Below are positions 25,271 through 33,820 of a DNA stretch of 64,000 nucleotides, one piece after another; within the stretch, counting starts at the first letter, position 1, and the number at the start of each line of letters is the position of its first letter. A model generated the notes under the pieces. It did not search any database, was not told the DNA's origin, and saw only the letters and a list, made by a program, of their open reading frames with translations. The DNA is from Elymus sibiricus (Eukaryota; Streptophyta; Magnoliopsida; Poales; Poaceae), in contig CM077676.1 of assembly GCA_039707655.1 (NCBI GenBank), forward strand, positions 192,382,936 to 192,446,935. Reading direction: 5' to 3'. The position numbers and the translations under genes are program-made.

Positions 25271-25279
25271 TAACCCTAA
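25271..25279 (-). other. telomere-like TTAGGGTTA site (example, in m2)
   Basis: Positions 75-83 read TAACCCTAA, TTAGGGTTA on the minus strand. It fits YTAGGGTTR, the half-site known for TRF-type Myb domains. In the reference set 19 of 24 types normally keep it; m10, m14, m18, m20 and m21 have one base changed. Occupancy is not shown. Confidence 0.5.
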
Positions 25280-25287
25280 GTTAGACA

Positions 25288-25299
25288 GGGTGGCGGTGG
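25288..25299 (+). other. two-tetrad G-quadruplex candidate (example, in m3)
   Basis: Positions 2-13 read GGGTGGCGGTGG: four GG runs with loops of one or two bases. In the reference unit 13 of 24 monomers keep all four runs; the others lose one by A at 6 or 9, T at 13, or the m1 and m5 changes. Two-tetrad structures are less stable than three-tetrad ones. Confidence 0.45.
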
Positions 25300-25305
25300 T
25301 GTCGC

Positions 25306-25361
25306 GTGCTCGTCTCGGCGTCCGTCGTCGCTACCGCGACGACGTCCGCCTCGACTCGCGT
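25306..25361. other. 56-base imperfect dyad of the monomer core (example, in m3)
   Basis: Positions 20-75 form an inverted repeat around the loop TACC (46-49). Paired segments are 37-45 with 50-58 (nine perfect pairs), 31-34 with 61-64, 26-28 with 67-69 and 22-23 with 72-73. They are separated by four-base mismatches in which both arms read TC (35-36/59-60, 29-30/65-66, 24-25/70-71). An outer GT/GT could form two wobble pairs. DNA could extrude this as a cruciform, and RNA could fold into a hairpin; neither is shown. Confidence 0.8.
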
Positions 25362-25376
25362 AACCCTAAGGTAGAC

Positions 25377-25466
25377 AGGGTGGCGGTGGTGTCACGTGCT
25401 GGTCTCGGTGTCCGTCGTCGCTACAGTGACGACGTCCGCCTCGACTAGCGTAACCCTAGGATAAAC
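25377..25466 (+). repeat. reference monomer m4
   Basis: Diagnostic bases: G at 25 (GCTGGTC), T at 33 (GGTGTCC), A at 71 (GACTAGCG, an in-frame amber codon) and the tail CCTAGGATAAAC. Confidence 0.95.
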
Positions 25467-25556
25467 AGGGTTTCGGTGGTGTCACGTGCTCGTCTCGGCG
25501 TCCGTCGTCGCTACCGCGATGACGTCCGCCTCGACTTGCGTATCCCTAAGTTAGAC
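25467..25556 (+). repeat. reference monomer m5
   Basis: Diagnostic bases: GGGTTTCGG at the left end, T at 54 (GATGACGTCC) and T at 71 (GACTTGCG). Confidence 0.95.
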
Positions 25557-25646
25557 AGGGTGGCAGTGGTGTCACGTGCTCGTCTCGGCATCCGTCGTCG
25601 CTACCGCGACGACGTCTGCCTCGACTCGCGTAACCCTAAGTTAGCC
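25557..25646 (+). repeat. reference monomer m6
   Basis: Diagnostic bases: A at 9, A at 34 (GGCATCC), T at 61 (GTCTGCC) and C at 89 (TTAGCC). Positions 34 and 61 face each other in the core dyad, so the usual G-C pair becomes A-T here. Copies left of this unit also have CGCATAAC. Confidence 0.95.
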
Positions 25647-25736
25647 AGGGTGGCAGTGTTGTCACGTGCTCGTCTCGGCGTCCGTCGTCGCTACCGCGAC
25701 GACGTCCGCCTCGACTCGCGTAACCCTAAGATAGAC
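25647..25736 (+). repeat. reference monomer m7
   Basis: Diagnostic bases: A at 9 and T at 13 (GGCAGTGTTGTC), with the AAGATAGAC tail. Confidence 0.95.
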
Positions 25737-25826
25737 AGGGTGGCAGTGGTGTCACGTGCTCGTCTCGGCGTCCGTCGTCGCTACCGCAAAGACGTCCGCC
25801 TCGACTCGCGTAACCCTAAGTTAGAC
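25737..25826 (+). repeat. reference monomer m8
   Basis: Diagnostic bases: A at 9, and A at 52 and 54 (CGCAAAGACGTCC), which breaks the right arm of the core dyad. Confidence 0.95.
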
Positions 25827-25892
25827 AGGGTGGCAGTGGTGTCACGTACTCGTTTCGACGTCTGCCTCGACTCGCGTAACCCTAAGTTAGAC
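25827..25892 (+). repeat. reference monomer m9, 66 bp, dyad apex deleted
   Basis: This monomer lacks 24 bp of the core and reads CTCGTTTCGACGTCTGCC across the join. The left stem, the TACC loop and part of the right stem are gone. The deletion is a multiple of three, so the frame is unchanged. Confidence 0.97.
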
Positions 25893-25982
25893 AGGGTGGC
25901 GGTGGTGTCACGTGCTCGTCTCGGCGTCCGTCGTCGCTACCGCGATGACGTCCGCCTCGACTCGCTTAACGCTAAGATATAC
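25893..25982 (+). repeat. reference monomer m10
   Basis: Diagnostic bases: T at 54 (GATGACGTCC), G at 79 (AACGCTAAG, which breaks the telomere-like site) and ATATAC at the right end. Confidence 0.95.
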
Positions 25983-26072
25983 AGGGTGGCGGTGGTGTCA
26001 CGTGCTCGCCTCGGCATCCGTCATCGCTACCGCGACGACGTCAGCCTCGAATCGCGTAACCCTAATTTAGAC
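25983..26072 (+). repeat. reference monomer m11
   Basis: Diagnostic bases: C at 27 (CTCGCCTCGG), A at 34 and 41, A at 61 and T at 84. It is a sister of m1 without the AA at 13-14. Confidence 0.95.
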
Positions 26073-26162
26073 AGGGTGGCGGTGGTGTCACGTGCTCGTC
26101 TCGTCGTCCATCGTCGCTACCGCGACGACGTCCGCCTCGACACGCGTAACCCTAAGTTAGAC
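26073..26162 (+). repeat. reference monomer m12
   Basis: Diagnostic bases: A at 38 (GTCCATCG) and A at 70 (GACACG), so it is a sister of m2. This copy also has T at 32. Confidence 0.95.
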
Positions 26163-26252
26163 AGGGTGGCGGTGGTGTTGCGTGCTTGTCTCGGCGTCCG
26201 TCGTCGCTACCGCGACGACGTCCGCCTCGACTCGCGTAACCCTAAGATAGAC
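26163..26252 (+). repeat. reference monomer m13
   Basis: Diagnostic bases: T at 25 (GCTTGTC), usually G at 18 (GTCGCGTG; here TTGCGTG) and the AAGATAGAC tail. It is a sister of m3. Confidence 0.95.
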
Positions 26253-26342
26253 AGGGTGGCGGTGGTGTCACGTGCTCGTCTCGGTGTCCGTCGTCGCTAC
26301 CGCGACGACGTCCGCCTCGACTCGCGTAACACTAAGATAGCC
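26253..26342 (+). repeat. reference monomer m14
   Basis: Diagnostic bases: T at 33 (GGTGTCC), A at 79 (AACACTAAG) and the tail ATAGCC. It is a sister of m4 without the amber codon. Confidence 0.95.
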
Positions 26343-26432
26343 AGGGTGGCAGTGGTGTCACGTGCTCGTCTAGGCGTCTGTCGTCGCTACCGCGACGACG
26401 TCCGCCTCGACTCGCGTAACCCTAGGATAAAC
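26343..26432 (+). repeat. reference monomer m15
   Basis: Diagnostic bases: A at 9, A at 30 (CTAGGCG), T at 37 (GTCTGTCG) and the tail CCTAGGATAAAC. Confidence 0.95.
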
Positions 26433-26522
26433 AGGGTGGCGGTGGTGTCACGTGCTCGTCTCAGCGTCCGTCGTCGCTACCGCGACGACGTCCGCCTCGA
26501 CTCGCATAACCCTAAGTTAGAC
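26433..26522 (+). repeat. reference monomer m16
   Basis: The diagnostic base is A at 74 (CTCGCATAAC). This copy also has CTCAGCG in the core. Confidence 0.95.
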
Positions 26523-26612
26523 AGGGTGGCGGTGGTGTCACATGCTCGTCTCGGCGTCCGCCGTCGCTACCGCGACGACGTCCGCCTCGACTCGCCTAAC
26601 CCTAAGATAGAC
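26523..26612 (+). repeat. reference monomer m17
   Basis: Diagnostic bases: C at 39 (CGCCGTCGC) and C at 74 (CGCCTAAC). The C at 39 creates a second CGTCCGCC 24 bp before the normal one, the setting for the deletion seen in unit 10. This copy has CACATG in place of CACGTG. Confidence 0.95.
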
Positions 26613-26702
26613 AGGGTGGCAGTGGTGTCACGTGCTCGTCTCGGCGTCCGTCGTCGCTACCGCGACGACGTCCGCCTTGACTCGCGTAAACCTAAGATAG
26701 AC
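26613..26702 (+). repeat. reference monomer m18
   Basis: Diagnostic bases: A at 9, T at 66 (GCCTTGAC) and A at 78 (GTAAACCTAAG, which breaks the telomere-like site). Confidence 0.95.
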
Positions 26703-26792
26703 AGGGTGGCGGTGTTGTCACGTGCTCGTCTCGGCGTCCGTCGTCGCTACCGCGACGACGTCCGCCTCGACTCGCTTAACCCTAAGTTATAC
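26703..26792 (+). repeat. reference monomer m19
   Basis: Diagnostic bases: T at 13 (GGTGTTGTC), T at 74 (CGCTTAAC) and the tail TTATAC. Confidence 0.95.
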
Positions 26793-26882
26793 AGGGTAGC
26801 AGTGGTGTCACGTGCTCGTCTCGGCGTCCGTCGTCGCTACCGCGACGACGTCCGCCTCGACTCGCGTAACGCTAAGATAGAC
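26793..26882 (+). repeat. reference monomer m20
   Basis: Diagnostic bases: A at 6 (GGGTAGC) and G at 79 (AACGCTAAG). Confidence 0.95.
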
Positions 26883-26972
26883 AGGGTGGCGGTGGTGTCA
26901 CGTGCTCGTCTCGGCGTCCGTCGTCGCTACCGCGACGACGTTCGCCTCGACTCGCGTAACGCTAAGATAGAT
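26883..26972 (+). repeat. reference monomer m21
   Basis: Diagnostic bases: T at 60 (GACGTTCGCC), G at 79 and the tail ATAGAT. Confidence 0.95.
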
Positions 26973-27062
26973 AGGGTGGCGGTGGTGTCACGTGCTCGTC
27001 TCGGCGTCCGTCGTCGCTACCGCAAAGACGTCCGCCTCGACTCGCATAACCCTAAGTTAGAC
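26973..27062 (+). repeat. reference monomer m22
   Basis: The diagnostic change is CGCAAAGAC at 49-57, shared with m8. Most other copies also have A at 26 (GCTCATCTC); this one does not. Confidence 0.95.
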
Positions 27063-27128
27063 TGGGTGGCAGTGGTGTCACGTGCTCGTTTCGACGTCTG
27101 CCTCGACTCGCGTAACCCTAAGTTAGAC
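27063..27128 (+). repeat. reference monomer m23, 66 bp, dyad apex deleted
   Basis: It has the same 24 bp deletion and the same CTCGTTTCGACGTCTGCC join as m9, so m9 and m23 descend from one deletion event. Confidence 0.96.
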
Positions 27129-27217
27129 AGGGTGGCGGTGGTGTCACGTGCTCGTCTCGGCGTCGGTCGTCGCTACCGCGACGACGTCCGCCTCGACTCG
27201 CTAACCCTAAGTTAAAT
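27129..27217 (+). repeat. reference monomer m24, 89 bp, HOR boundary marker
   Basis: Diagnostic bases: G at 37 (GCGTCGGTCG) and the loss of one base near position 74 (CTCGCTAACC), with the tail AGTTAAAT. It shifts the frame and creates a TAA. All 28 copies in the window keep the deletion, so each HOR ends with this monomer or a hybrid retaining its right half. Confidence 0.97.
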
Positions 27218-29508
27218 AGGGTGGCGGTGAAGTCACGTGCTCGTCTCGGCATCCGTCATCGCTACCGCGACGACGTCAGCCTCGACTCGCGTAACCCTAA
27301 TTTAGACAGGGTGGCGGTGGTGTCACGTGCTCGTCTCGGCGTCCGTCGTCGCTACCGCGACGACGTCCGCCTCGACACGCGTAACCCTAAGTTAGACAGG
27401 GTGGCGGTGGTGTCGCGTGCTCGTCTCGGCGTCCGTCGTCGCTACCGCGACGACGTCCGCCTCGACTCGCGTAACCCTAAGATAGACAGGGTGGCGGTGG
27501 TGTCACGTGCTGGTCTCGGTGTCCGTCGTCGCTACCGCGACGACGTCCGCCTCGACTAGCGTAACCCTAGGATAAACAGGGTTTCGGTGGTGTCACGTGC
27601 TCGTCTCGGCGTCCGTCGTCGCTACCGCGATGACGTCCGCCTCGACTTGCGTAACCCTAAGTGAGACAGGGTGGCAGTGGTGTCACGTGCTCGTCTCGGC
27701 ATCCGTCGTCGCTACCGCGACGACGTCTGCCTCGACTCGCGTAACCCTAAGTTAGCCAGGGTGGCAGTGTTGTCACGTGCTCGTCTCGGCGTCCGTCGTC
27801 GCTACCGCGACGACGTCCGCCTCGACTCGCGTAACCCTAAGATAGACAGGGTGGCAGTGGTGTCACGTGCTCGTCTCGGCGTCCGTCGTCGCTACCGCAA
27901 ATACGTCCGCCTCGACTCGCGTAACCCTAAGTTAGACAGGGTGGCAGTGGTGTCACGTGCTCGTTTCGACGTCTGCCTCGACTCGCGTAACCCTAAGTTA
28001 GACAGGGTGGCGGTGGTGTCACGTGCTCGTCTCGGCGTCCGTCGTCGCTACCGCGATGACGTCCGCCTCGACTCGCGTAACGCTAAGATATACAGGGTGG
28101 CGGTGGTGTCACGTGCTCGCCTCGGCATCCGTCATCGCTACCGCGACGACGTCAGCCTCGACTCGCGTAACCCTAATTTAGACAGGGTGGCGGTGGTGTC
28201 ACGTGCTCGTCTCGGCGTCCATCGTCGCTACCGCGACGACGTCCGCCTCGACACGCGTAACCCTAAGTTAGACAGGGTGGCGGTGGTGTGGCGTGCTTGT
28301 CTCGGCGTCCGTCGTCGCTACCGCGACGACGTCCGCCTCGACTCGCGTAACCCTAAGATAGACAGGGTGGCGGTGGTGTCACGTGCTCATCTCGGTGTCC
28401 GTCGTCGCTACCGCGACGACGTCCGCCTCGACTCGCGTAACACTAAGATAGCCAGGGTGGCAGTGGTGTCACGTGCTCGTCTAGGCGTCTGTCGTCGCTA
28501 CCGCGACGACGTCCGCCTCGACTCGCGTAACCCTAGGATAAACAGGGTGGCGGTGGTGTCACGTGCTCGTCTCGGCGTCCGTCGTCGCTACCGCGACGAC
28601 GTCCGCCTCGACTCGCATAACCCTAAGTTAGACAGGGTGGCGGTGGTGTCACGTGCTCGTCTCGGCGTCCGCCGTCGCTACCGCGACGACGTCCGCCTCG
28701 ACTCGCCTAACCCTAAGATAGACAGGGTGGCAGTGGTGTCACGTGCTCGTCTCGGCGTCCGTCGTCGCTACCGCGACGACGTCCGCCTCGACTCGCTTAA
28801 CCCTAAGTTAGACAGGGTAGCGGTGGTGTCACGTGCTCGTCTCGGCGTCCGTCGTCGCTACCGCGACGACGTCCGCCTCGACTCGCGTAACGCTAAGATA
28901 GACAGGGTGGCGGTGGTGTCACGTGCTCGTCTCGGCGTCCGTCGTCGCTACCGCGACGACGTCCGCCTTGACTCGCGTAAACCTAAGATAGACAGGGTGG
29001 CGGTGTTGTCACGTGCTCGTCTCGGCGTCCGTCGTCGCTACCGCGACGACGTCCGCCTCGACTTGCTTAACCCTAAGTTATACAGGGTAGCGGTGGTGTC
29101 ACGTGCTCGTCTCGGCGTCCGTCGTCGCTACCGCGACGACGTCCGCCTCGACTCGCGTAACGCTAAGATAGACAGGGTGGCGGTGGTGTCACGTGCTCGT
29201 CTCGGCGTCCGTCGTCGCTACCGCGACGACGTTCGCCTCGACTCGCGTAACGCTAAGATAGATAGGGTGGCGGTGGTGTCACGTGCTCATCTCGGCGTCC
29301 GTCGTCGCTACCGCAAAGACGTCCGCCTAGACTCGCATAACCCGAAGTTAGACAGGGTGGCAGTGGTGTCACGTGCTCGTTTCGACGTCTGCCTCGACTC
29401 GCGTAACCCTAAGTTAGACAGGGTGGCGGTGGTGTCACGTGCTCGTCTCGGCGTCGGTCGTCGCTACCGCGACGACGTCCGCCTCGACTCGCTAACCCTA
29501 AGTTAAAT
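27218..29508 (+). repeat. HOR unit 12, 2,291 bp, 26 monomers
   Basis: Order: m1-m17, m18/m19, m20, m18-m24. It is the reference order plus two monomers (a hybrid with m18 left end and m19 right end, then m20) inserted after m17. Its m5 (27,578-27,667) has AAGTGAGAC, giving a private in-frame TGA. Confidence 0.95.
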
Positions 29509-32249
29509 AGGGTGGCGGTGAAGTCACGTGCTCGTCTCGGCATCCGTCATCGCTACCGCGACGACGTCAGCCTCGACTCGCGTAACCCTAATTTAGACAG
29601 GGTGGCGGTGGTGTCACGTGCTCGTCTCGGCGTCCGTCGTCGCTACCGCGACGACGTCCGCCTCGACACGCGTAACCCTAAGTTAGACAGGGTGGCGGTG
29701 GTGTCGCGTGCTCGTCTCGGCGTCCGTCGTCGCTACCGCGACGACGTCCGCCTCGACTCGCGTAACCCTAAGATAGACAGGGTGGCGGTGGTGTCACGTG
29801 CTCGTCTCGGCATCCGTCATCGCTACCGCGACGACGTCAGCCTCGACTCGCGTAACCCTAATTTAGACAGGGTGGCGGTGGTGTCACGTGCTCGTCTCGG
29901 CGTCCGTCGTCGCTACCGCGACGACGTCCGCCTCGACACGCGTAACCCTAAGTTAGACAGGGTGGCGGTGGTGTCGCGTGCTCGTCTCGGCGTCCGTCGT
30001 CGCTACCGCGACGACGTCCGCCTCGACTCGCGTAACCCTAAGATAGACAGGGTGGCAGTGGTGTCACGTGCTCGTCTCGGCGTCCGTCGTCGCTACCGCA
30101 AAGACGTCCGCCTCGACTCGCGTAACCCTAAGTTAGACAGGGTGGCAGTGGTGTCACGTGCTCGTTTCGACGTCTGCCTCGACTCGCGTAACCCTAAGTT
30201 AGACAGGGTGGCGGTGGTGTCACGTGCTCGTCTCGGCGTCCGTCGTCGCTACCGCGATGACGTCCGCCTCGACTCGCGTAACGCTAAGATATACAGGGTG
30301 GCGGTGGTGTCACGTGCTCGCCTCGGCATCCGTCATCGCTACCGCGACGACGTCAGCCTCGACTCGCGTAACCCTAATTTAGACAGGGTGGCGGTGGTGT
30401 CACGTGCTCGTCTCGGCGTCCATCGTCGCTACCGCGACGACGTCCGCCTCGACACGCGTAACCCTAAGTTAGACAGGGTGGCGGTGGTGTCGCGTGCTTG
30501 TCTCGGCGTCCGTCGTCGCTACCGCGACGACGTCCGCCTCGACTCGCGTAACCCTAAGATAGACAGGGTGGCGGTGGTGTCACGTGCTCGTCTCGGTGTC
30601 CGTCGTCGCTACCGCGACGACGTCCGCCTCGACTCGCGTAACACTAAGATAGCCAGGGTGGCAGTGGTGTCACGTGCTCGTCTAGGCGTCTGTCGTCGCT
30701 ACCGCGATGACGTCCGCCTCGACTCGCGTAACCCTAGGATAAACAGGGTGGCGGTGGTGTCACGTGCTCGTCTCGGCGTCCGTCGTCGCTACCGCGATGA
30801 CGTCCGCCTCGACTCGCGTAACGCTAAGATATACAGGGTGGCGGTGGTGTCACGTGCTCGCCTCGGCATCCGTCATCGCTACCGCGACGACGTCAGCCTC
30901 GACTCGCGTAACCCTAATTTAGACAGGGTGGCGGTGGTGTCACGTGCTCGTCTCGGCGTCCATCGTCGCTACCGCGACGACGTCCGCCTCGACACGCGTA
31001 ACCCTAAGTTAGACAGGGTGGCGGTGGTGTCGCGTGCTTGTCTCGGCGTCCGTCGTCGCTACCGCGACGACGTCCGCCTCGACTCGCGTAACCCTAAGAT
31101 AGACAGGGTGGCGGTGGTGTCACGTGCTCGTCTCGGTGTCCGTCGTCGCTACCGCGACGACGTCCGCCTCGACTCGCGTAACACTAAGATAGCCAGGGTG
31201 GCAGTGGTGTCACGTGCTCGTCTAGGCGTCTGTCGTCGCTACCGCGATGACGTCCGCCTCGACTCGCGTAACCCTAGGATAAACAGGGTGGCGGTGGTGT
31301 CACGTGCTCGTCTCGGCGTCCGTCGTCGCTACCGCGACGACGTCCGCCTCGACTCGCATAACCCTAAGTTAGACAGGGTGGCGGTGGTGTCACGTGCTCG
31401 TCTCGGCGTCCGCCGTCGCTACCGCGACGACGTCCGCCTCGACTCGCCTAACCCTAAGATAGACAGGGTGGCAGTGGTGTCACGTGCTCGTCTCGGCGTC
31501 CGTCGTCGCTACCGCGACGACGTCCGCCTCGACTCGCTTAACCCTAAGTTAGACAGGGTAGCGGTGGTGTCACGTGCTCGTCTCGGCGTCCGTCGTCGCT
31601 ACCGCGACGACGTCCGCCTCGACTCGCGTAACGCTAAGATAGACAGGGTGGCGGTGGTGTCACGTGCTCGTCTCGGCGTCCGTCGTCGCTACCACGACGA
31701 CGTCCGCCTTGACTCGCGTAAACCTAAGATAGACAGGGTGGCGGTGTTGTCACGTGCTCGTCTCGGCGTCCGTCGTCGCTACCGCGACGACGTCCGCCTC
31801 GACTTGCTTAACCCTAAGTTATACAGGGTAGCGGTGGTGTCACGTGCTCGTCTCGGCGTCCGTCGTCGCTACCGCGACGACGTCCGCCTCGACTCGCGTA
31901 ACGCTAAGATAGACAGGGTGGCGGTGGTGTCACGTGCTCGTCTCGGCGTCCGTCGTCGCTACCGCGACGACGTTCGCCTCGACTCGCGTAACGCTAAGAT
32001 AGATAGGGTGGCGGTGGTGTCACGTGCTCATCTCGGCGTCCGTCGTCGCTACCGCAAAGACGTCCGCCTCGACTCGCGTAACCCTAAGTTAGACAGGGTG
32101 GCAGTGGTGTCACGTGCTCGTTTCGACGTCTGCCTCGACTCGCGTAACCCTAAGTTAGACAGGGTGGCGGTGGTGTCACGTGCTCGTCTCGGCGTCGGTC
32201 GTCGCTACCGCGACGACGTCCGCCTCGACTCGCTAACCCTAAGTTAAAT
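29509..32249 (+). repeat. HOR unit 13, 2,741 bp, 31 monomers, two tandem duplications
   Basis: Order: m1-m3, m1-like, m2-m3, m8-m15, m10-m17, m18/m19, m20, m18-m24. The m1-m3 triplet is doubled (29,509-29,778 and 29,779-30,048), m4 to m7 are absent, and m10-m15 is doubled (30,205-30,744 and 30,745-31,284). Both m15 copies share the private GATGACG, so the second duplication is recent. The right part matches unit 12. Confidence 0.95.
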
Positions 32250-33820
32250 AGGGTGGCGGTGAAGTCACGTGCTCGTCTCGGCATCCGTCATCGCTACCGC
32301 GACGACGTCAGCCTCGACTCGCGTAACCCTAATTTAGACAGGGTGGCGGTGGTGTCACGTGCTCGTCTCGGCGTCCGTCGTCGCTACCGCGACGACGTCC
32401 GCCTCGACACGCGTAACCCTAAGTTAGACAGGGTGGCGGTGGTGTCGCGTGCTCGTCTCGGCGTCCGTCGTCGCTACCGCGACGACGTCCGCCTCGACTC
32501 GCGTAACCCTAAGATAGACAGGGTGGCGGTGGTGTCACGTGCTGGTCTCGGTGTCCGTCGTCGCTACCGCGACGACGTCCACCTCGACTAGCGTAACCCT
32601 AGGATAAACAGGGTTTCGGTGGTGTCACGTGCTCGTCTCGGCGTCCGTCGTCGCTACCGCGATGACGTCCGCCTCGACTTGCATATCCCTAAGTTAGACA
32701 GGGTGGCAGTGGTGTCACGTGCTCGTCTCGGCATCCGTCGTCGCTACCGCGACGACGTCTGCCTCGACTCGCGTAACCCTAAGTTAGCCAGGGTGGCAGT
32801 GTTGTCACGTGCTCGTCTCGGCGTCCGTCGTCGCTACCGCGACGACGTCCGCCTCGACTCGCGTAACCCTAAGATAGACAGGGTGGCAGTGGTGTCACGT
32901 GCTCGTCTCGGCGTCCGTCGTCGCTACCACAAAGACGTCCGCCTCGACTCGCGTAACCCTAAGTTAGACAGGGTGGCAGTGGTGTCACGTGCTCGTTTCG
33001 ACGTCTGCCTCGACTCGCGTAACCCTAAGTTAGACAGGGTGGCGGTGGTGTCACGTGCTCGTCTCGGCGTCCGTCGTCGCTACCGCGATGACGTCCGCCT
33101 CGACTCGCGTAACGCTAAGATATACAGGGTGGCGGTGGTGTCACGTGCTCGCCTCGGCATCCGTCATCGCTACCGCGACGACGTCAGCCTCGAATCGCGT
33201 AACCCTAATTTAGACAGGGTGGCGGTGGTGTCACGTGCTCGTCTCGGCGTCCGTCGTCGCTACCGCGACGACGTCCGCCTTGACTCGCGTAAACCTAAGA
33301 TAGACAGGGTGGCGGTGTTGTCACGTGCTCGTCTCGGCGTCCGTGGTCGCTACCGCGACGACGTCCGCCTCGACTTGCTTAACCCTAAGTTATACAGGGT
33401 AGCGGTGGTGTCACGTGCTCGTCTCGGCGTCCGTCGTCGCTACCGCGACGACGTCCGCCTCGACTCGCGTAACGCTAAGATAGACAGGGTGGCGGTGGTG
33501 TCACGTGCTCGTCTCGGCGTCCGTCGTCGCTACCGCGACGACGTTCGCCTCGACTCGCGTAACGCTAAGATAGATAGGGTGGCGGTGGTGTCACGTGCTC
33601 ATCTCGGCGTCCGTCGTCGCTACCGCAAAGACGTCCGCCTCGACTCGCGTAACCCTAAGTTAGACAGGGTGGCAGTGGTGTCACGTGCTCGTTTCGACGT
33701 CTGCCTCGACTCGCGTAACCCTAAGTTAGACAGGGTGGCGGTGGTGTCACGTGCTCGTCTCGGCGTCGGTCGTCGCTACCGCGACGACGTCCGCCTCGAC
33801 TCGCTAACCCTAAGTTAAAT
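32250..33820 (+). repeat. HOR unit 14, 1,571 bp, 18 monomers
   Basis: Order: m1-m11, m18-m24. Six monomers (m12 to m17) are missing. The m11 has CTCGAATCG, a variant also seen in units 11, 16, 18, 20 and 21. Confidence 0.95.

Larger units (their letters stand above)
25197..25286 (+). repeat. reference monomer m2
   Basis: Very close to the consensus; the diagnostic base is A at position 70 (GACACG instead of GACTCG). Confidence 0.95.
25287..25376 (+). repeat. reference monomer m3
   Basis: Diagnostic bases: G at 18 (GTCGCGTG, which removes the CACGTG palindrome) and normally AAGATAGAC at the right end; this copy has AAGGTAGAC. Confidence 0.95.
25107..27217 (+). repeat. HOR unit 11, 2,111 bp, reference 24-monomer HOR
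   Basis: This is the one unit with all 24 types in order and standard lengths: 21 monomers of 90 bp, m9 and m23 of 66 bp and m24 of 89 bp. I use it as the key to the array and list its monomers separately. It has some private bases that other copies lack, for example CTCGTCGTCC in m12, GTGTTGCG in m13 and an unmodified CTCGTC in m22. The m12 and m13 states recur in the right half of the window (units 16, 18, 20 and 21). Confidence 0.97.

Noticed and set aside
25271..25279. True telomere or interstitial telomere array
   Set aside because: Only about one and a half TTAGGG-like units occur per 90 bp, with no tandem TTAGGG run anywhere in the window.
25467..25556. CRE site (TGACGTCA) in m5 or m10
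   Set aside because: These monomers read TGACGTCC and m1/m11 read CGACGTCA. No full CRE was seen, and GACGTC is simply part of the dyad right arm.
25827..25892. CENP-B box in m9 or elsewhere
   Set aside because: I compared TTTCGACGTCTGCC and the CCCG-containing y1 with the NTTCGNNNNANNCGGGN consensus on both strands; the required A and CGGG are not in place.
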